From assembly GCF_026212465.1 (NCBI RefSeq), contig NC_080048.1, positions 40,509,875-40,573,874 of the forward strand: a DNA stretch of 64,000 bases. Direction: 5' to 3'. Shown here piece after piece: positions 1 to 15,700 of this stretch (positions within the stretch are counted from its first letter, which is position 1; the number at the start of each line of letters is the position of its first letter). Under the pieces are notes generated by a model. That model was not told where the DNA came from. It worked only from the letters and a program-made list of their open reading frames with translations, and made no database searches. A program made the translations under genes and the position numbers. This stretch comes from Amaranthus tricolor. Its lineage: Eukaryota > Streptophyta > Magnoliopsida > Caryophyllales > Amaranthaceae.

Positions 1-686
<686 letters not shown>

Positions 687-899
687 CACTATGTTTGGAT
701 ATATTTTTTGAAAGGAAAGAAGAGGGGAAGGGAGGGAAGATTGGTGTGTTTTCCTTTCAGCTCCTTATCTCAAAGGATATGGTTTGCCGTCATTCAACCC
801 TCTCCAAACCCAAACCTTGATCATAGTTTAGAGAAGCAAAATATACCGGATATGATGATGATGAATATCATTTAAACTACCATGTGAATGACTTTGCAG

Positions 900-1276
900 G
901 TTCGTACATTTAAAGGCCATACGAACGAGAAAAACTTTGTAGGGCTTGGTGTAAACAATGAATACATTGACTGTTGAAGTGAAACTAAGGATGTTTATGT
1001 CTATCACAAGGTCAGAGTATTCAGTTTTCAGTGATAATTCGCCCATCTCACATGAGCTGTTGAGTTCCGTATTAATCCGAAGTTATATGAAAATATGTCG
1101 TTTGTAGGAAATTGCTAGGGCCGTAGCATGTCATAGGTTTGGATCACCAGATGTTGACGACGCTGATGACGATGTCGGAGCCTATTTCATCAGTGCTGTT
1201 TGCTGGAAATGATAGCCCTACACTGTTAACTGCTAATAGTCAAGGAACTATTAAGGTGCTAGTACTTGCTGCTTAG
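900..1276 (+). pseudogene. COP1: COP1 C-terminal WD40 fragment, pseudogene
   Basis: Two exon-like blocks encode the end of COP1, the RING/WD40 E3 ubiquitin ligase that represses light signalling. Block 1 (900-1010) reads VRTFKGHTNEKNFVGL and continues to the VYVYHK motif, followed by a GT donor. Block 2 (1108-1276) follows a TAG acceptor and reads from HRFGSPD through YFISAVCWK to the family's terminal TANSQGTIKVLVLAA and stop. Two lesions break it. A TGA stands where the family has Gly in CGSE (about 973-975). About two bases are missing after CWK (about 1209-1213), shifting the frame. The intron is kept, so this is a DNA-level duplicate fragment and not a processed copy. No upstream COP1 exons are visible. 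Assignment to COP1 rather than SPA rests on the C-terminal peptide, recalled from the family. Confidence 0.9.
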
Positions 1277-2239
1277 CCTACTCCTAATTTATTTTCACAG
1301 GTACGAATTACGAAATAAGCTCTACGCCTCGATTATGCGTTTACACTTTCCGTTACTGTTTTTTTTTTTTTTTTTTTTTTTATTTATTTTTATTTTATTT
1401 TATTATCTCTTGTATATATCATGAGCTCATGGCTATGTCAAGCATGACAAAGTGCTCTATGCGCAACATTTCATTACCCAAACGTGACTATCCATGTGGG
1501 ATTTGAGAGCGATCGGGTGTTGGCAATCTTGTCGTTTTTGTAAACTATCATATGTAAATTCACATAAATAAGAATTACACGTGATCGATAACAAGGGGTC
1601 TTTGTATAAGTTTTGTATAAATGTAAAGCGTGAGTGTAGACTTGGCGGCTCGAATGATGTAACGTTATACTGTTATTAGTATTAATGTTTGTTTATATAC
1701 ATGTATGCTATTAGAGATGTTTCTATTTATAGATGATGTTCTTCAATAACAATAATGTTCTATGAAAACCCGGATGTTGTTAGAGGTTATATAAAACTAC
1801 TTGAATATTGAAAATCAATGGATGAAAGAGAAGCATAAATAAATTTATACTGGGAAATTTCTGTTTTTATGAATGAAAATGTGCGCTTAAATATGAATTT
1901 AAGTGATAAAATCAATAGATGTATTTGAGACACTATTTATCTATCACTTTTAAATTGTATTTTGTTTATTTATAAGTTAAAACACAATCATGTGAGATCT
2001 TATTAGATTCATTTTAACGTAATGTTTATTAATATCAACTTTGTATAATTTTAAATTATATATTTTGATTAGATATACTTAATACGTTGAATATAGTGAA
2101 TAAAATAAATAAGACATTTAAGATGAATAAGAGGGGTAATATTTTATTTTTCACCATCACTTTTGTCATCGTATTTTTAATTTTTGATTGATAAATAAAA
2201 ATATAAATTGCATCATCACGCAGTCTATTCACTCCCAAC
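1277..2239. other. Intergenic region upstream of RPS11
   Basis: AT-rich, with a T-run at about 1361-1381 and no convincing ORF or RNA gene. It should contain the distal RPS11 promoter. Confidence 0.6.
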
Positions 2240-2247
2240 TAGGGTTT
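2240..2247 (+). promoter_or_regulatory. Telo-box in RPS11 promoter/leader
   Basis: TAGGGTTT, the reverse complement of the plant telo-box AAACCCTA, sits about 40 bases before the RPS11 start codon. Telo-boxes close to the start are typical of plant ribosomal-protein genes. The motif is seen; its function here is inferred. Confidence 0.6.
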
Positions 2248-2284
2248 TTCGCTATCGCCTCAGAAGCCAATTCAAATCCTAACA

Positions 2285-4986
<2,702 letters not shown>

Positions 4987-6950
4987 ACCAGATTTTGACC
5001 CCAATTCTAGTTTTTACAAATTTTAGAAGTAATCAGAAAACTTTTTTCATGTACTTTCATTAAATTGCTTTGTTTTTAGAGTGACATTCAAATTTTTTTA
5101 AATCTCGTCTAAATGCGGAACAGCTAAGGATGCACCTAAAATTTTGATATATTTTATGGTAATTTAACGTATATGTTTGAAATATATTATTTAATATATA
5201 TTAGTAACTTCTACTCCACATAATTTATTCTTGGCCACGTTACTCTCTAATTTAATTTACCCATGTTATGTGAACAATGACTTGATAACTTTAGAGGCAG
5301 CAAATTTCTCTAAGAATCATAAATAACTAAAAAGATTTTAATAAGCTTAGCTGATATAATGTAATGGAGTTACCAAGTATTTGCATGGGAAGATCTCAAT
5401 TTGCCAAATTATATATATAGAGAAGTAAATTGTCAATGATCTCATTTATCTCAAGGTTAATGCAACATAGTGAGGCAATACGACACAATAGAGACGAAAC
5501 ATTAATTTCAAGTCACGACCAATAACTGAACAGCACAAAATTCTCTTTTTCCACACTTTACATTCCATTAAAAATTTTCAGAACACTTTGAAAGCTTATA
5601 ATTTACGTTTGGTATGGGGTACTCATGACTTATTCGGATCTTGGCCAAGAATTTCTAAAACTTTTTCCACTCTATGTTTTATTAGGATATTTACGGTAAT
5701 GAAACTTCCTTAATCTACCTAAATTGCTTGCACATACAATAAAGTGTGTCAACCAACACACACAAAAGGTTTCTTAGGAGCTCATAATGTGACCTTGGTG
5801 TCATATATAATTTTTTAGGGCACGTGGTGACCCAATTACGGATTCCTATATTGCATTCTTACATTCTATAAAATTTCAAAACATTAAGAAATTGTGAATT
5901 ATAACCTTTAAAATCAGGTAGTCATGACCTATTTTAGGCCCCAACTTAAAATTTTCCAAAACATTCATGATGTCACATACGCATAAACTAATAAGGATTC
6001 TTATATTACACTCTCACAATGCTATAAAAATGTTTGAAAACATCCCGATAGCATATAGTATAGACTTTGAAATTAAATACTCAATTTTAAAAATCTTTTC
6101 ATGCACTTTATAGGATTCCCAACATATTAGATCGGCAAAGACCACAGTACTGTGAAATTACAAGAATCCATGTACAAAGATAAAATCAATGTCTACTGTC
6201 CCAAACCGTGCCCTGACGATTATAGGTATGATCATACTGTACTGTCCCAAACCGTGCCCTGAAGATTATAAGTATGATCATACTGTAGGATGGAAGACGG
6301 TGCACATTGGCTGTAACCACAGTTATTATACAACAAAAATGTAGAATTCTGATATGAATCGAGTGAGTCGAGTTTCGTGCACTTTAAGCAATGAGTAGAT
6401 TTACATCATAAGATTAACCAAAATACCCTAAAAATGAAACCAGCAAAGGGGTGGGTTGGGTGAAGCTCCATATCAGCAAAGCAGGCGAGAAGATTATGCA
6501 ATTATTAGTGATGCCCAATTAAGGCAGCAACCAGTCCCAAAATTGATATCAAATAGGGTTTTTTTTTTTCTATTTTTCTACTGGAACTATGTTAAGAGCA
6601 AGGGGCAGCCTAAAACAAAATACAAATATACATATTATACACAGCCTACTGGTAAGTTAACTCGAAGCAAACAGATGAGATCACCCTTCATTTATTTGCG
6701 CCTCCAATCAATCTGCTGAGATCCCAAATGGAATAGTTTTCCAAATTGCAGATACTTTCACAGCCCCCACCAACGCCATTGTTGCCAAGTTCAACTTTCT
6801 AATGGGACCGAGTTCTATCCGTCATCATGAAAACATGGTAATCGGTGGCTGGACCAACCTCGGATGAAAAAAGAAACCGAGCGTGTTCATATAGCCGATC
6901 TGTCATTCAGGCTGTCACGTAGATGTGGTCCCACAGATAGAACTTGTATC
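4987..6950. other. Convergent intergenic region between RPS11 and symplekin gene
   Basis: The 3' ends of RPS11 (+) and the symplekin gene (-) face each other here. The region is AT-rich and holds the 3' UTRs and a 46-bp tandem duplication at 6195-6286. No further gene is seen. Confidence 0.6.
6195..6286. repeat. 46-bp tandem duplication
   Basis: Copies at 6195-6240 and 6241-6286, both starting ACTGTCCCAAACCGTGCCCT and ending ATGATCATACTGT. They differ at two positions. The repeat probably lies in or near the symplekin 3' UTR. Confidence 0.95.
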
Positions 6951-9900
6951 TCATGTATGCAAAGAAGTTACAGGATGTGAGTTTGTCATATGCAATTCAC
7001 TTGAAAGACCTAGAATCGCAAGGGTTGAACTGCGAGAGGAAACTACAAAAATTCAGTAGCAATACATACAAATGATGACGTCTTTGTTACAAAAACAGAA
7101 GGCTGTGTGCAAGAATAAGCTCTGCAAACCGATCATACAGTAAAGACCTGTCTTGGAAAATCTTTTAAATAAACAAACATTGATACATATTTGTTGAATC
7201 TCAAGTAAAAGTTTAGCCATTTCTAGTTCATACTTATAAATGTATGGTAAGCATATTTCAATACTATTCATAATTTTAAAGAAGGAAAAATGCTAGAATT
7301 ACTATTCATATTTCGATACATATTAAATCTTTTTCAAAACCACCTTGAAAAGGTTTTCAACAGGTATACCTTGGTTTCAAGTGTCGACTTCTCATGTGAG
7401 CCCGCAATGAACTGATATTGTGGATACTTGGTTTGCGAAAGGGAATAATAGTTAATTGCCATATTAGGGAAAACTTGGGGAATAAGTAGTATTAAGAGGG
7501 GGGTTTATTAAATAAGGGGAATCAGGGAGTCATTAGTTATCATGAAAATTGTTAAAACATATGGTGGGTGAGTTTATAATCATTTGAGGAGATTGCAAGC
7601 ATCTCGAATAGCTTGTTTTATCTTTTATTATTTGCTTTTAGGTGATAATCTTTCTTTGTTTATCCATTTTATAATATAATTTCTCTTTGTCTCGTTTATC
7701 ATTTTATTTCTACTTAACTGTTTTAGTCCAATTGGTCAGTTCATACCAGAGCCGCACATAAATCTCATTTTTTTTTGGTCTTATTCCACCATACAAGACT
7801 CACGTGAGTAAGTACAGGAATGGCATTACAAGCACCTTAGTATGGAATCAATGGCAATACAAGGGAAGCTCACTAAAAACTGCCACAAGGGAGTATATGC
7901 AGCAGAAAAGGACTTATAAGCTAGTTTTTAAAACTAAAATCCCCTAACTTGCATCAGAAGCTAAAAGATAGACTCAAGATTACCTTGGTAAGGAAGATAT
8001 AATGTTTGGCTGGCTTGAATAAGCAACAAGGGGACCTCTGAGATTAGGGTATTTATTTAGAGCACTTTCCAGTTGGGGTGACGGTAACTGCAAGGCGCAA
8101 ACGAAAACCCGGAAAAAAAAAGTTAAGATGCAAGCAGAAAGTAATCGCTCGGCACAATAACCTTGCGCATATTAGATTTTAATTTTTACCTTCAATAAAA
8201 CATGGAATGAATGTGGCTGCGTCTGGGACATACATTTCAAAAACCCTACCCAAAGCTTTGGCATTCTCCAGATCTGCACGTATTTTATAAATCAGTCTCA
8301 AGCATTGTAAAGAAGCTACATAAAGAACACGAGATATTACTGAACATTGTGGAGTATGATCACCTGTCTATCAACGAGTTTGGAGAGAATCTCCATGATA
8401 AAATCAACCTAGATACAAAGATAATTTGGTCAAATATACGTCCGTCGTAACCATACATCACGCAGCATACTATTTTAGATCACTATACACTGCAAAATTT
8501 GTACATTGTGCTTCGGATGATGAACATGCCAAACACAGACAGCCCTCATATATACTCTCAAGGCGATTACAAAGATGTGTGGGGCAATAGGTGTGTCATA
8601 CAAATTGTTTATATACAGATACTGTCACGTTTATAGAAAACACCCCAAAAAACGTTGCTTAGAATAAATTGAGATCTAACAGAAATTTCTCAATCAACTG
8701 AGTAGAATAAGGGAAATTTCCAGGGTATTCAAGAGTCAGAACAAAGATCCTATTCATTACTACATTATTAATCTCACAGGACTAACAGGATACTAAGTAC
8801 AAAAAGATTCAAACCCTTTATTGATAATACAGTGTTTTCTTTCGAGAAAAAGAACTCTTTCAAGAAACAAAAGACTCAAACTACAGAACATGGGACACCG
8901 ACAATAGAATATTTAGAAACACTTTTTTTCCTTAAAACAAAATTTCAGAAAGGCTTTTGAAAAATTTTCACGGAATGCTATTACGTACTCTCCCAATCCC
9001 TAGTGTTAACTGAACTAAAATTGCACACATGTAAAAGAATGGACCATACCAGAGTAGGGAAGGAGCCAATTGCCTGGATTACTGTTCTCATGAATAATAG
9101 AGGAAGTGGAGTTCGATCAACCTGAAACAATTAACATATTATAATCCTCGTGCTTGAGATGACAAGGCAATTTAACTATACAAAAAACACAAAATACACA
9201 AACCATCTGATTCAAAGCCTTTGCCAAAACATGATGTGTGAACACAGTACGTTGTTCGAAACAAGCTGAGCAAGCTTCTGTTACCTAAAATGAGAAAAAA
9301 GAAAATATTATAAGCAAATTGCAAACAAAAAAATTCAAGCGCGAATCCGAATACCTGCCATTAGAATGTTTTAATGCAGAGGCTTTAAGAGAATAAACCG
9401 TGCAGTGCATGAAACTTATTGGATGTACTTGGCAACAGAAAAACAGAGATCTAATGAGCAGATTTTGTACACAAAAGCCACAAGTCTGATTGTGGATACT
9501 TTTAAAAACGCACATAGCAATTATAAACATAAATCTTTTTCACAATCGAGAAGTCATAGCACTACCTATTGCATCAAGAACACACTGAATATCAAATTGG
9601 GCCATAGTCCAGTGGATTTTTAAATATTTCACAAATGAAAATGAGGACAAATACGCTTAAACAAAATCAGTAACAAAAGTCTTTCCATTAAACTACCATA
9701 CATAACCTGAACCATTAATTGGGAGGGGGGGGGCCTACCTTTTTAAGCGCAATTCCTTCTTTTTCTGGTACAATGTCGTGGATAGCAACCAGAACTTCAG
9801 CAGGCGTTAATGCTGGACCAGTATGAGCTGATCCCTGCAGCACACCAAACTCGTTATAAATTATGAGGACAGCAAAATGTGCATGATACATGAACTTTGA

Positions 9901-12720
9901 TAAAGTAGTAAATCATATCGTTCATCTATAATTATTATAAAAAGCTATAAGAGAACCAAAAGCCTTTTTGCATAGATGACAAATGATACATGAACTTCAC
10001 AAAATTGCTTGTACCTGTAATATGTGAGCAAGTGCCAGTCGAAATTTGTCGAGTGGAAGGTCAACAAGCCGAGGGAATATGGGCAGAACCTGAGTTCACA
10101 AAAAATTTGAAACAGACATAATACACAATCAATGACAACAACACCAAAGTCATAATCTCAAAAATATTGGGCAGCAAACAAAATACATGAATCAAGGTAC
10201 AGTAAAAATCAAGAAAAGGCAAAACATAGAAGTTGCACGGATAAATTTGGAAGATGTCAATCAAGACCACTCTAGATATTGAAAGCAGATATGGATAAAC
10301 CCTTAAAATTCTTATGTATACAGCTCCCACCCCAAAGCAAGTATCCTCTACCATTACGCTATAAATGAGGAAGACCTAGAAAATGGAATCACCTTTGATT
10401 TTGCATTGTGAGAACCCAACCTCAAATGACTCAAACAGAAATTTTCACGGTAAAATCAATAAGTGCTTCCACCAGCACAAGGAAATAATTCTAGAGCAGA
10501 TAAAAACCAAAAAAAATTCCCCACCAGCGTGGGAACCAAAAAGCTTTAGTCCTTTCAACGAGCCTAATAAACAACCCCAACAATTGTTGTAAGGGAAGCT
10601 GCTGCAAGTGAGTTCAGCTCTTTCAGAACTCCAAAAACAAATTATTTTCATTTAAAAAATGGAGGAAACCAGCTAGAGTATGCTTATCATACAACCCAAA
10701 TCCTCAAACCAAATATTAAAGTTGCTTCTACAGCTTCAGGCCTTTGATACCCCTCAGGTGGTACACTGAAAATATGCAATCCACTAAGGTCTAGTTTAGT
10801 TCATCTTAAAAAATAAGTAAACAAAAAAAATCAATTACAATAAATAAAAATCAGTATCAATCAGTAAAAATCATTTCAGTAAAATCAGTTTCAATCGGTT
10901 AAAATCAGTTTAATTGTTGAACTAACTGGACCTAAAAGAGAATCTTAACTTCTAAAAAAAAATCATACTTCACCAAGCAGTTAGAAAGTATCCCACATGC
11001 AGACAATCTGTCATAGGTAGGAACCCATACTACCCTGCCCCCCATACATCACCGAGATGAAAGAAACCTTAAAGTATCCACATAAAATGCCGAGTGAAAG
11101 CAACACTTCAAATTCTACAATGTTCAAGCTTAATCTCATGGAATTCAAATGAAAAGAAACACATAGGAACTATAAACACAAGCACTAAAGAATACGATCA
11201 AAATGAATGACAAATTTAATACTGGAAATAAGGGAAGAAATAGTAGACACACCTCGTTTTTTGAAAGCGAAGATAGCATCGGAATCAGGATAGAAACATC
11301 CTGCAATAGTAACCCATTGATGAAGATAAGTCAAATATTCAGTCGATTACCAAGAAGTCATAAAAATGTATTAGGGGAGAAAGAACCTTCAACTTAGTTT
11401 CATAGAGATGTTTGACGGTAGAAATAAGATCAGGTGATGGAATGGTTTGTTCAGCCAGTGTCTGGAGCACCTGTTTCCATCGCCAAAGCAAGAATGAACA
11501 CATATTAGAAAATGCTAGAAATTAAAGAAGGTTTAGGGGAGTGAGCTATTCAAGAATCAAGACCACTACAATTTCCATTTAGGAAATGAAAGTAAAAGAA
11601 ACGGAAATATATCAAAGAACTAACCAGCATTAACAAGTTTTCACTTCCCATGGGTGGGTCAGAAATTATACGTAGTAATTGAGGATATGATGACTCCAAA
11701 GACCTTAATAAAATCGGAACGTGACGATGTATAGCCTGCATTGTTGTATATAAAGTAAACAAGTCTTAAAAATCTGGGAAATGGTAAGATATGCATTAAA
11801 AGTTTTCAATGATTAGTCTTTCAATCAAAGCTTAATAATTATACCTGCTTCACACTTTTACCAGCTCGTGCATAGGCATCAAACACAAGCTGAAGGAGAT
11901 CAGGCTTCTGCAGTTTGCATACCAGAAAATAAAAGAGATTAAGATAATTGAAGAATATTAAGGATAATTGAAGTGCTCTAATATACAAGATCTAAATAAC
12001 CTTTGTGCAAAGGGCAAAATATAAAGATATATAACGCTGAGCTTCTGAAAATGACACGCTGGGACCAGGTTGAGAAACGACATGCAATTTACCAGAATCC
12101 GAATGTAGAGTACCACTAACAGAAGTTTCTTCACCAACCCCTACCTGAAGAGAATCAGCAAATGATAAGGATGATCATAACTTACCAAAGATTAACTTCT
12201 ACTAAGGATGAATATGGCAAAATTAATCACAGGACAAATACAAGACATTAGTGAAATGAAAGTTTCAACTCCAGAGTGAAATTTGTGAGCATAAATACAA
12301 AAATACTAAAGGAAACTTGTTTGGTGTGACTATAATGTTAGTTGCAAATTCTATAACAAAAAATTTACCAAATAATGTAAGATGTTACTGACCCAATTAC
12401 TGTCGGAATCCTAAGTGTGTGAGAATTGGAAAATATGAAACCGAACTTGAACAGTTGGATTGGTAATTAGTCAAACTGGGTCAAGGTTCAGTCAGTTCAG
12501 GTAGAGTCGAGGTTAGCCAACAATTTATACTATCTTTTTTTTTTGGAAATACACTAATATTCTCAGCTTTTTTGGAAACACAAAAATGTAATTAAGGAAA
12601 GAGTATTCTGGGTTGAAATCATTCTTGCCAATATTTCACCAAGTTTCTTCAGTTTGTGGGTGTTTAGAGACTAAAAAAGAAAAAGCCTAACTCTTGCACC
12701 ACAATTGTAAACATTTTGGT

Positions 12721-12763
<43 letters not shown>

Positions 12764-15700
12764 CTCTTACTTCTTTTATTGAACCAGCAGAACTGGACGT
12801 CTCAGCATCTGAAGTATATTCTACAGCTGAAAGCAACTTGTTCTTGGCATATTGCTCAATCGTTTCAGATATGTAGTTGAGTTGATAAAGTTTGTTTGAA
12901 ACCTGACGAATTATTTCATAAAAAATCAAAGAAAAAGCTTGATCAATAAGTTATGTCTAAATAAATTTGGAACAAAAATAGCTAACGGCTCCCTTATGCC
13001 AAATATGTTCAAGATTTTAGGGACAAGAGTGCTCTTTTCGCAATATGCAATTAACTCATCTATGTGCATCTGTATTATCAAACCTGATCTTAGTTGCCCT
13101 TAACTAAATATATATGCCCGTATCAGAGCTATTTTGATCTTATAAAAAGGTAATTTATATGCCCTAATATCAATTTATCTGCACATATCTGATCAAAATT
13201 TGATCTTATGAAGACTTAGATTTTGTTTGGATCGAGCTAATTACTCTCATCTGACTTTAGTAGTCCTGTGCTCCTATCTGAATTCCAATTTTATAGTGGG
13301 ATAAAACAAGAGAATTGCAGTATCACATGCATCATAGTATGAAGAGGTTAACAGTAGCAAGCATACCAAACGGATGGCCTTCACACGAGTATCATCTTCT
13401 GAATGAACAGCACACTGAATCAAGAATGTGAATATGATTAGAATTGTAGATTACAAGAGAAAAATCCACAATATATGCAAACATTCAGGCTTTTGTTGAA
13501 TAACATGTGATAGTATCAGATAGATTTTTTACCCACTATAACACAGACACACACACCCCACTGGCTGTCCCTCCAAATCTATAAAACTTAATCAGACACT
13601 CACATTAAAAAATGTGGCAGTGAACTTATGACACGGATAAAGCAAAAGAACATTAACAAATTATGTTACATTGTAAAAGCCAGAAATTTCAAGAACAGTA
13701 AACGCATGAAAAGGACTCTAGAAGATGACTTGAGGAAACTTTAACCAGTCAAAATTACCAATGACTTCCGATTTGTTTGGGGTGCCATTGGCTTGCAGGT
13801 AATAGCCCAAGTTCTTTTCACTTTTATTTGGTGCCGGACGCAATGTACGTCCCTCAACAATAACCCTAAAAAGACCCCATAAACTCACATCATGTAAGCT
13901 ATAAATCTCCATAAACTCGCATCATGTATACTCAAATTATGGAATATATTATGATTTCTTCAAAACAAATAGTACAAGATCAAGAGCAATCTAATCACGC
14001 ATCCCATTGAAGACTTAGAGCATTCAATTTGGAAAGCTGCATTTCATAATGGATGAATCCTTTTTTCACTTTCAAGATCAAAGAAGTTGAAATCTTCCCT
14101 TGTTTGTCTCACAACATATATTAGTTGGTAATATAACTTCATTTTGGATTCTGACCAAATTCCAGTACAGATTTTATCCCCCGATAGTGGTTTGCAGAAC
14201 ATCTTTGTGAGACCTATTAAGAAATCAAGTAGGGAATAGATCCCCACACAAATTTAATGTACCTACCTATCCCTAAAGATTGCTAAAGAAAGTAGATGAG
14301 CATTTCCTTTTCAAGAAGATGTTCTGAAAAGTGCAAAGCTGAAAGGCATTCTAGTCTGATGAAAATCAGAATTGTCCATGAAGCAAAACAAATAAGCATA
14401 TGAAGGGACATTGACCAAGATAGGTTGCTCTCTTGCTGTACAAGGTTCACAGAACATATGAAGACTCAGAAAGAAACTATTAGAAGATTGTGTAGTAACT
14501 AGGTAAGACAGAACAATTATCTTTCTAATCAGGAAGCAATTTCAGTACCCACCAGATCAAGACAAAAATTAACATTTAACCTAAAATTCATGCAGCTAAT
14601 TTCCAAACATTATAACCTTGAGAGCTATAGTCAAACAGGCTTGTCGATTTAGTGGACGCCCTAAAATTAAGCTCCAGACAGCCCCAAGACCTTGAGTTAT
14701 GCGATCATCTCGAGAATCTGTTCCACGCACATTCGACAAATTTGAATAGCAAAGGTTCTCCAATAGTCCCATTACAGAATCAGTCAACATCGGAGCTTCA
14801 CCAAGGAGTCTGCTAAAAGACTTATCAGAAGCAGGCAGAGTATCCAGCAAAGTTTTTGCCTACAGAGACACAAAATGCATACATCCATCTTAAAAATAAT
14901 TCAAATGAAGAGAAAATTTAATGAAATGTATTATGTTACCATCCTTACCACTCCAGTAAGAAATTTCTCATACAAGTCGGTGGCGCCAAGAGACAATTCA
15001 CTTGATTCAGTAGTAATTAGACCATGGAGAAAGTATAAAACATGCATTACAAGCTCATGTCCCTGAAAGAAAATTTTTAATTAATTAACCTCTAGGAATA
15101 ATGAAATGCAAAATCCAACAATTAACACAAGCGTCTATGGTTGTACCTAGGAAACTTCATTTTGCCCAAGACAGTCCCTAAGAGAACTCAACGAAAAAGC
15201 TACACTAACAATAGAAATACAGCGTGCTTAAGGCTTTCTAGAAATGCAGCAGTATCAGCAGTCAGGATAAAATTATACCCAGGGGACACCCTTGACGCTC
15301 CAATTTGAAAATGGAAACACTTGGGACACAAACCAGAGTCCACACAAGTACCCAATCCCGAGCAACAAAGTTTTATAAAAATGCACAATACAGAAGAAGT
15401 TCAACAAAACCCACATGAATAAAAACTTTAATAAATAAAAAAAAACAGACCAGAGTTCTGTTGCACGTGGATTCCCAATCCCATTCCCAACTAATGGTTT
15501 CAAATTTTCAATAATAGTCAAACATATAACAACTTCAGCCTGAAGTCTCTAAAAGTCTCATATAATAAGCTGAGAGGATTATCAGTGATATGACTGACAT
15601 TGCATACCAACAACATACACACAATCTTATTCAAATCAATCTCCAAAACAAAACCCCAATACCGCACCAAAACAATTCCTCATTTCAGCATCTATTTCAA

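Noticed and set aside
8211..8450. 79-codon plus-strand ORF
   Set aside because: Antisense shadow of two symplekin exons (8190-8273 and 8364-8408) and the intron between them.
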